64,000 nucleotides of DNA from Tenggerimyces flavus (GTDB lineage Bacteria > Actinomycetota > Actinomycetes > Propionibacteriales > Actinopolymorphaceae), in NCBI RefSeq assembly GCF_016907715.1, contig NZ_JAFBCM010000001.1, positions 7,417,420 to 7,481,419 of the forward strand. The letters are read 5' to 3'. The position numbers were made by a program, and so were the translations under genes. Positions 58,716-64,000 of the stretch are shown here, piece by piece. A model generated the notes under the pieces. The model was not told the origin of the DNA, searched no databases, and saw only the letters and a list, made by a program, of their open reading frames with translations. Positions within the stretch are counted from its first letter, which is position 1. Each line of letters opens with the position of its first letter.

Positions 58716-61187
58716 TCAGGTGAGCGCCGCGGTGGCGGCGATCAGGTCGTTGCGCCATGCACGGTACTTGGCGGGGTCGCGGGCGTACTCGTAGCTGTCC
58801 TTCACCACGTCCGTCGCCGCCAGGAGGTGCTTCGCGCGGGTGAGGTCCGTGCCCGGCGGGGCGTTCTCGACCGCGGTACGGAGGGCGGCGAGCAGGTTGT
58901 AGTCCTCCAGGCCGTCGCGCAGGTTCTCCAGGCGGATCGACGGGATCGGCCCGTCCGGCCCGGGGTAGAGCAGCGAGCCGTCGCCGGAGTAGTTGCCGAA
59001 CGTACGCGGCTCCCATGTGCTCAGCGGTCCGGCGTCGACGACGGGTTTGCCGTACCAGCGGTCGACTCGGTAGTAGAGGAACCCGTCGACGCCGGACTGG
59101 AACGACATCGGGCCGAGCATCGTCCGCAGCTGTCCCGGGTCGTAGTTGACGAACACGTTCGGGATCGGATTCGCGTTGCCCACATGGAGATACCACCACG
59201 CCTCGCGGCCCGCGGCATGGCGGTCCGCGATCACCTTGGGGTCGTACCAGGGAACGTCACGCACCCACCAGTCGATGAGCTCGCCGAGGCCGTTGCCGGC
59301 ACCCATGCTGTTGTCGATCGCGGTGGTGAGCACCTCTATGTCGGGGAACCGTTCCTTGAACCTGGTAAGGACGAAACGGATCACCTCGGTGTGCGCGGCG
59401 CCGGTCTCGTCGCAGCAGTAGAGGTACGCCTTGTCGATGAAGCCCGCGGCGCGGTACTGGTCGACGTACGGCTGGATCCGGTCGAACAGCTCGTCCGCCT
59501 TGGCCGCCCAGGTGTCGGGCTTCGCCGGGTCGAGGAGCCGGGGGTCGAAGTACCAGATGTTGAACTGGCGCAGGCCGCCGCCTTCTTCGTCGATCTTGCG
59601 CAGGCTCTCGACGGACGGCGGCGTCTGCTCGTAGATGCTGCGGTAGATGTTGTCGCCCTGGATCCCGTACTCGCCGAGGAACCTGTACTCCTGCGCGATG
59701 AGCTTGGCGGCCTCGGTGGGATCGGTAACGCCGTACGGTCCGGCGTAAGCGAGCGGGTCGTGGCCGACGGCGGTGCGCAGCTTCGGCTCCGGCTCGATCG
59801 CGACGTCATAGACGCGAACGCGCAGCGCTGCTCGCTGCGGGGCGATGCCGTCCGCTCGGAAGGTGAGCTCGACGGGGTAGAGCCCGGGCCTGGTGCCCTG
59901 CTCCGTGCGGACTGTCACCCAGAACGCCTGCAGGTCGCCGTTCGCTGTGGTGACGTTGTCGCGCGCGGTCTGGATCGGGTCGGGGGTCCAGCCCTCGTAG
60001 ATGCTCGGGCGGTAGGCGGTGGGGTTGGCGGGCTTCTGCTCGACGGGCGGCACCATGTTGATCGCGTACACGGGATGCGCCTCGACGGTGACCTTGTCGG
60101 TTGGCCTGCCCGCGATGGTGGCTTGGACGCTGGCGTTGGTGAGCGCCGTGCCGTACGGGAGCGCGACGAGCTGGGTGCTCTCGTACTCGCCTCTCACGAC
60201 GTCCAGCACGGGCGGCGCGAACGAGCAGTCGCACGGGAGGTCGCGCGGGTAGACGCGGGTCATGGAGTCGGCGAAACCCAGCCCGACGGGGCTGACCGGG
60301 CGCGCGACGCGTGCGTCGACGAGACTGGCCAGGCGCTTGATTCGCCAACGCTCGTTGCCGATCGCCTGCCAGATCGCGCGCGCCTCGGTCAGGTCGTCGA
60401 GGCCGCCGAGCTCCGCCGCGTACCCGTCGAGCCGCTTCTCGATCTCGCTCGTCTGCTCGCGGAGCGCGACGTCCGGGTCCGCTGGTGTGGGCTTGATACG
60501 TGCCCGTACTTTGTCCAACTCGTTGGTCGCGTCGGCGATGGCCTTGGGCAGGGCCATCGCCGCGATCAGCTTCGGAGTGGCTTTGGCCTGCTCCGCGGGA
60601 ACGTCGGCCGGCTGGTCGGTCAGCCGAATGTCGTCGACGTAGACCTGCTTGGGGTTGGGGGAACGTTCGGTGCTGATCTGGATCTTGGTCAGCTTGCTCA
60701 GGTCGACGCCGGCCGCGGCGATGTCGGAGACCTTGATCTGGAAGACGAGGTAGCCGTACGGGTCGGCGAACGCCGAGCGCAGCAGGTACTTCTCGTTCTC
60801 GTCCCAGACCACGACATAGATCCGCGCGCGCTCGACCGACCCATTGGCGGCGCTGACGTGGAGATAGGTGCGCTGGCGCCAGTCGACGTCGGGGATGGTG
60901 GAGCCGACGTTCAGCCAGACGCGCGGGAAGACCGAGCCCGCCTTGGTGAGGAACGACCCGGCGGACATGAGCATCCCGGCCTGCCCCTCAATGGCGAAGT
61001 CCCGCGTCCGCGTCGCCTTGTCGAGGTCGGGAGCGGGAAACGTCGCCCCCTTCAGCGCATCGGCCGCCTCGAAATCCGCCAGCACCACATCCTCACTAGC
61101 GACGGCGACCGCCGCAGGAGCCAACACGGCGGCGACCAGCGCTGTGACGAGGAGTAGAACGATCCGACCGAGCCCCAGACGCGACAC
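58716..61187 (-). CDS. Secreted DUF4091 / GH123-like protein, 823 aa
   Basis: A signal peptide (IVLLLVTALVAAVLAPAAVA) precedes a beta-sandwich (residues 35-190, VLADFEAADALKGATFPAPD), a helical spacer, a second beta domain and a TIM-barrel region. The C-terminal DUF4091 domain has VDGFLYYRVDRWYGKP, GDGSLLYPGPDGPIPSIRLE and NLRDGLEDYNLLAALRTAVE. DUF4091 is the C-terminal part of GH123-type N-acetylgalactosaminidases; D-E-T in YLYCCDETGAAHTEV may be at the active site. An extracellular glycan-acting enzyme is the best guess. Its start is 192 bp from the divergent helicase frame. Confidence 0.85.
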   Translation of the reverse strand: MSRLGLGRIVLLLVTALVAAVLAPAAVAVASEDVVLADFEAADALKGATFPAPDLDKATRTRDFAIEGQAGMLMSAGSFLTKAGSVFPRVWLNVGSTIPDVDWRQRTYLHVSAANGSVERARIYVVVWDENEKYLLRSAFADPYGYLVFQIKVSDIAAAGVDLSKLTKIQISTERSPNPKQVYVDDIRLTDQPADVPAEQAKATPKLIAAMALPKAIADATNELDKVRARIKPTPADPDVALREQTSEIEKRLDGYAAELGGLDDLTEARAIWQAIGNERWRIKRLASLVDARVARPVSPVGLGFADSMTRVYPRDLPCDCSFAPPVLDVVRGEYESTQLVALPYGTALTNASVQATIAGRPTDKVTVEAHPVYAINMVPPVEQKPANPTAYRPSIYEGWTPDPIQTARDNVTTANGDLQAFWVTVRTEQGTRPGLYPVELTFRADGIAPQRAALRVRVYDVAIEPEPKLRTAVGHDPLAYAGPYGVTDPTEAAKLIAQEYRFLGEYGIQGDNIYRSIYEQTPPSVESLRKIDEEGGGLRQFNIWYFDPRLLDPAKPDTWAAKADELFDRIQPYVDQYRAAGFIDKAYLYCCDETGAAHTEVIRFVLTRFKERFPDIEVLTTAIDNSMGAGNGLGELIDWWVRDVPWYDPKVIADRHAAGREAWWYLHVGNANPIPNVFVNYDPGQLRTMLGPMSFQSGVDGFLYYRVDRWYGKPVVDAGPLSTWEPRTFGNYSGDGSLLYPGPDGPIPSIRLENLRDGLEDYNLLAALRTAVENAPPGTDLTRAKHLLAATDVVKDSYEYARDPAKYRAWRNDLIAATAALT

Positions 61188-61378
61188 AAGTCCTCCAAGA
61201 GCGATGTCCTAAAGCACAGTTCCCGACCCTCTCGTCTTGCAGCTTCATCGCTCCGACGTACCCATGTCAACGTTGTACAGCTAACGGACGTGGCCACATG
61301 TCGACAGCAGCGGATCCGTCAATTCAGATCTGAAAGGTTCCGAAATCAGGTTTCGGACATCAATCGCTGCTGGGGTGC

Positions 61379-63913
61379 TTGGAGCGGGGCGGGCCGCGGA
61401 CCTCGGCAGCGGTGACATGGAGGAGGCATCTCGCGGACGCACGTCCTGTTAGTCCGCCGGCTGAACAGCATGCACCTTCTTGGAGCACAGGTGGACGACG
61501 GCGACGACGGCAGTTCGCAATTCGGCCAAGTGGATCATGGGTTCGCAGTACTCTCGCAGGAGATGCCAACTACCAGCTCGAGTCCACTCGACTGGTTCGA
61601 TTTGGCGGTTCCAGAAGGCTGAAGACCTTAGCGAAGCCAGGGGTACGGGTGAGCGATCCAGCTTCTGCTGCTCGGGCGGCGGCAAAACTCAGGGTAGGCA
61701 GAGCTGCTCGCGGGATCGTCGACAGAGTGCGACTGCTCGCCGAGCGAGCTACTTGGGTCATGGCCGCGCCGGAGGTCCTCCGTGGCCAGGCACGTCAGCA
61801 GGTCAAGCAGCTCACCGCCGAGCAGGTCGAGGCACGGCTTCGAGACCGGCCAGTCTCTGACCTCCGCGGCCTTGCTGGCCTGAGAGCACGGATCGGCCAC
61901 CTGGAACGACATGGCTTCAGGACAGTCGCGGACGTACGCAAAGCACGACCGCATCGGCTCAGCGAGGTTCCCGGAGTCGGTCCCACGACCGCTGAGCAGG
62001 TCAGCCATGCCGCGCGGGTACTCGCGGCCAAGGTCGCGAAGGAGACCAGGGTCCGGATCGACCCGGACCGTCGTACCGCGAGTCACACTCAGCTGCTCGC
62101 GACTCTGGCAGCGGTCCGGGCGGCGGACTCCGCTGCTTCAACGTTGCGCGAGCCCCTCGAACGGTTCGTCACCCAGACTCAGCCACTCGTCCCAGAGGCC
62201 GAACGGGCAACGAGCAAATGGAACCTGTTCTGGGCTGGCCGAGGGAAGAAGCGTTCGGCTCTGGACGCGCTGGCCCAGCTCGACAGGATCCTTGCCGACC
62301 CACGCGTCGTCGCGATCTCCGACGCCTTGGACCAGGTGCCATCTGCCGTCGATCCTGGATCGTATGCACCTGACCAGCTTTGGTACGACTACGAGGTAGA
62401 CGCAGCGTCGTTCAACTCGCTCCTGTCCACTGTCGGTGGAGCGGGCGAAACCGACGATCTGGAAGCCTCACAGGGATTCATCGACCCCGAGCTGCGGCAG
62501 AAGATCACCGCCGTACCTCTCGATACCAGCCTCATGCGGGCCACGCTCCGCAACTATCAGGTCTTCGGCGCCCAGTACGCGGTGCATCAGGAACGCTCGA
62601 TCCTCGGTGACGAGATGGGCCTGGGCAAGACTGTGGAAGCTCTCGCAGTGTTCGCGCACATGGCCGCTCGGGGACAGCGTCGATTCATGGTGGTATGCCC
62701 GGCCAGCGTACAGATGAACTGGCTGAAGGAAATCGAGCGGCACACCCAGCTCACCGCGTACAGCCTCCACGGGCGGGACCGCGAGGCGACTGGTCGGCGA
62801 TGGCTTCGGCAGGGTGGGGTCGCGGTGACCACGTTCACCACTCTCGGGAGTCTTCGATGCATCGCCGATGCGGACATCGCCATGCTCGTGGTCGACGAGG
62901 CCCACTATGCGAAGAATCCCGACGCCAAGCGATCCCAGCGTGTCAAGGCTGTCAGTGATCGCGCGCAACGTACGCTTTTTCTCACCGGGACGCCGATGGA
63001 GAACCGGGTTGAGGAGTTCCGAAACCTGGTCGGGTATCTCCAGCCGAGAGTCGCCGCTCGCATCGATCCCAGCGATGGGGTTGCCGGCGCCAAGGCGTTT
63101 CGTAGAGCAGTCGCTCCCGTCTACCTCCGTCGCAACCAGGAAGACGTCCTCACCGAGCTTCCCGACAAGATCGAGGTCGAGGACTGGGTCCAGCTCACTC
63201 GCGCCGACGAAGTCGAATACCGTCAAGCGGTCGTCCGCCGAAACCTCATGGCGATGCGCCAAGCCGCGTACGTCTCCGCAGACTCGGCGAAACTGGAACG
63301 TCTGACGGAGATCGTCGAGGAGGCGTTGGAGGACGGTTTGAAGGTCGTCGTCTTCTCCTATTTCCTCGGCGTCCTGGACACGATCCACAGCAGGCTAGGT
63401 TCAGCCGTCGCGGGTGTCCTGACTGGCTCGGTTCCGCCTGCCACGCGCCAGCAACTCGTCGATGCCTACACTCATGATCGTGAACCGTCCGTCATGCTGA
63501 GCCAGATCGAGGCCGGCGGCGTCGGACTCAACATTCAGGCTGCTTCGGTGGTCGTTCTCGCCGAACCGCAATGGAAGCCGAGCACCGAGGACCAGGCCAT
63601 CGCGCGCGCGTATCGAATGGGCCAGATCCGCAAGGTACAGGTCCACCGGATACTGGCGAAGGAGAGCGTCGACGACCGCATGATCGAAGTGCAGGAGCAG
63701 AAGCGGCTTCTCTTCGACGAGTACGCACGGAAGAGCGACGCCAAGGACGCGGACACCCGAGCCGTGGATGGGTCCCTCCATCGGCCTGCTGATCTTGATG
63801 ATCCCTCCATCTCGAGGGGGCGTCGGATCATCATCGCCGAGCAGCACCGCCTAGGGATCGACGAACATGGCGACGACGCGCGGCCTGAAGCGCCAGATCA
63901 CGCCACTCGTTGA
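61379..63913 (+). CDS. SNF2-family helicase with N-terminal helix-hairpin-helix, up to 844 aa
   Basis: The open frame starts at TTG 61379, but GTG 61649 (754 aa) may be the true start; the first 90 residues are Arg-rich and not family-like. A helix-hairpin-helix RLSEVPGVGPTTAEQVSHAA follows a helical region. The SNF2 motor has I GDEMGLGKTVEALAVF (about 62606-62653), II VVDEAHYAKNPDAKRSQ, III LTGTPMENRVEEFRNL, IV KVVVFSYFLGVLDTI, V QIEAGGVGLNIQAASVVVLA and VI DQAIARAYRMGQIRKVQ. It is a DNA translocase; the combination suggests repair or genome defence, which is inferred. A new gene starts 27 bp after its stop. Confidence 0.88.
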   Translation: MERGGPRTSAAVTWRRHLADARPVSPPAEQHAPSWSTGGRRRRRQFAIRPSGSWVRSTLAGDANYQLESTRLVRFGGSRRLKTLAKPGVRVSDPASAARAAAKLRVGRAARGIVDRVRLLAERATWVMAAPEVLRGQARQQVKQLTAEQVEARLRDRPVSDLRGLAGLRARIGHLERHGFRTVADVRKARPHRLSEVPGVGPTTAEQVSHAARVLAAKVAKETRVRIDPDRRTASHTQLLATLAAVRAADSAASTLREPLERFVTQTQPLVPEAERATSKWNLFWAGRGKKRSALDALAQLDRILADPRVVAISDALDQVPSAVDPGSYAPDQLWYDYEVDAASFNSLLSTVGGAGETDDLEASQGFIDPELRQKITAVPLDTSLMRATLRNYQVFGAQYAVHQERSILGDEMGLGKTVEALAVFAHMAARGQRRFMVVCPASVQMNWLKEIERHTQLTAYSLHGRDREATGRRWLRQGGVAVTTFTTLGSLRCIADADIAMLVVDEAHYAKNPDAKRSQRVKAVSDRAQRTLFLTGTPMENRVEEFRNLVGYLQPRVAARIDPSDGVAGAKAFRRAVAPVYLRRNQEDVLTELPDKIEVEDWVQLTRADEVEYRQAVVRRNLMAMRQAAYVSADSAKLERLTEIVEEALEDGLKVVVFSYFLGVLDTIHSRLGSAVAGVLTGSVPPATRQQLVDAYTHDREPSVMLSQIEAGGVGLNIQAASVVVLAEPQWKPSTEDQAIARAYRMGQIRKVQVHRILAKESVDDRMIEVQEQKRLLFDEYARKSDAKDADTRAVDGSLHRPADLDDPSISRGRRIIIAEQHRLGIDEHGDDARPEAPDHATR

Positions 63914-63940
63914 GCATCCTCGGGGTGCCCCGCGGTTACG

Positions 63941-64000
63941 ATGACCTCCGTGGCCTCTGGAGATCGAGACAGTGACCTGAACGCCGACGGATACTCCCAG
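63941..64000 (+). CDS. Start of an unidentified gene, cut by the window end
   Basis: ATG 63941 begins MTSVASGDRDSDLNADGYSQ and stays open to the last base. It lies 27 bp behind the helicase gene in the same direction, so it is probably in the same operon. Too little is present to name it. Confidence 0.45.
   Translation, partial: MTSVASGDRDSDLNADGYSQ

Noticed and set aside
58827-61157. Open frame of 776 codons opposite the DUF4091 gene
   Set aside because: It is Arg/Val/Asp-rich with no signal or motif. The minus strand has a signal peptide and a recognisable domain.

Overview
The window is about 64 kb of high-GC DNA with dense, overlapping genes, GTG starts, lipoboxes and a gene pair for mycothiol-dependent formaldehyde oxidation. 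Together these point to a soil-type actinomycete, probably near Propionibacteriales or Streptomycetales. The genus cannot be fixed from the sequence alone. No rRNA, tRNA or CRISPR array was recognised.

Bases 1-4,030 hold housekeeping-like genes: the end of an NRAMP metal transporter with two PRC-barrel-like partners, a MarR/MFS efflux pair and a nucleoside hydrolase. Bases 4,100-21,600 form an accessory region full of decay. It holds a flavodoxin-like gene fused to a truncated universal stress gene, a very large secreted RHS/YD-repeat gene, an orphan PASTA fragment, a TPR-type regulator relic, and TauE and IS110 relics. An intact three-gene sugar ABC importer (16.8-20.1 kb) follows, then GNAT, DJ-1 and FAD-monooxygenase relics. 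The RHS gene is the most striking item. Its N-terminus has three secreted beta-rich repeats and its C-terminus a putative HExxH toxin. That toxin overlaps by 4 bp a small lipoprotein that may be its immunity partner. An internal piece of about 0.98 kb is inverted, and there is a one-base frameshift upstream.

Bases 21,600-43,000 are mostly intact: lipoprotein, GNAT and glyoxalase genes, a WYL regulator, a vWA / helix-turn-helix / Ser-Thr kinase group around a perfect operator-like palindrome, ligA, an imine-reductase-like dehydrogenase, a MetE-like protein and a prolyl oligopeptidase. A TPP riboswitch then leads thiD-tenA-cysteine desulfurase-mnmA, all on the minus strand and tightly packed. 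Next come a glycosyltransferase-like gene, a three-gene WXG100/YbaB-like set and etfBA. Two elaborate palindromes and a 43-bp duplication of the mnmA 3' end lie between mnmA and the oligopeptidase gene.

Bases 43,200-64,000 carry a TetR/MFS pair whose pump gene is interrupted by about 110 bp, a DUF1353 membrane protein, hydrolases, a DGPF protein with an ECF42-type sigma factor, methyltransferases, cspA with a clear terminator, an enoyl-CoA hydratase, a frameshifted alpha-toroid gene, an EmrB-type pump behind TTGCC/GGCAA repeats, the mscR-MBL pair, a secreted DUF4091 protein, an SNF2-type helicase with a helix-hairpin-helix, and the first codons of one more gene. Several single-base frameshifts lie beside short C or G runs, so part of the apparent decay could be sequence error.
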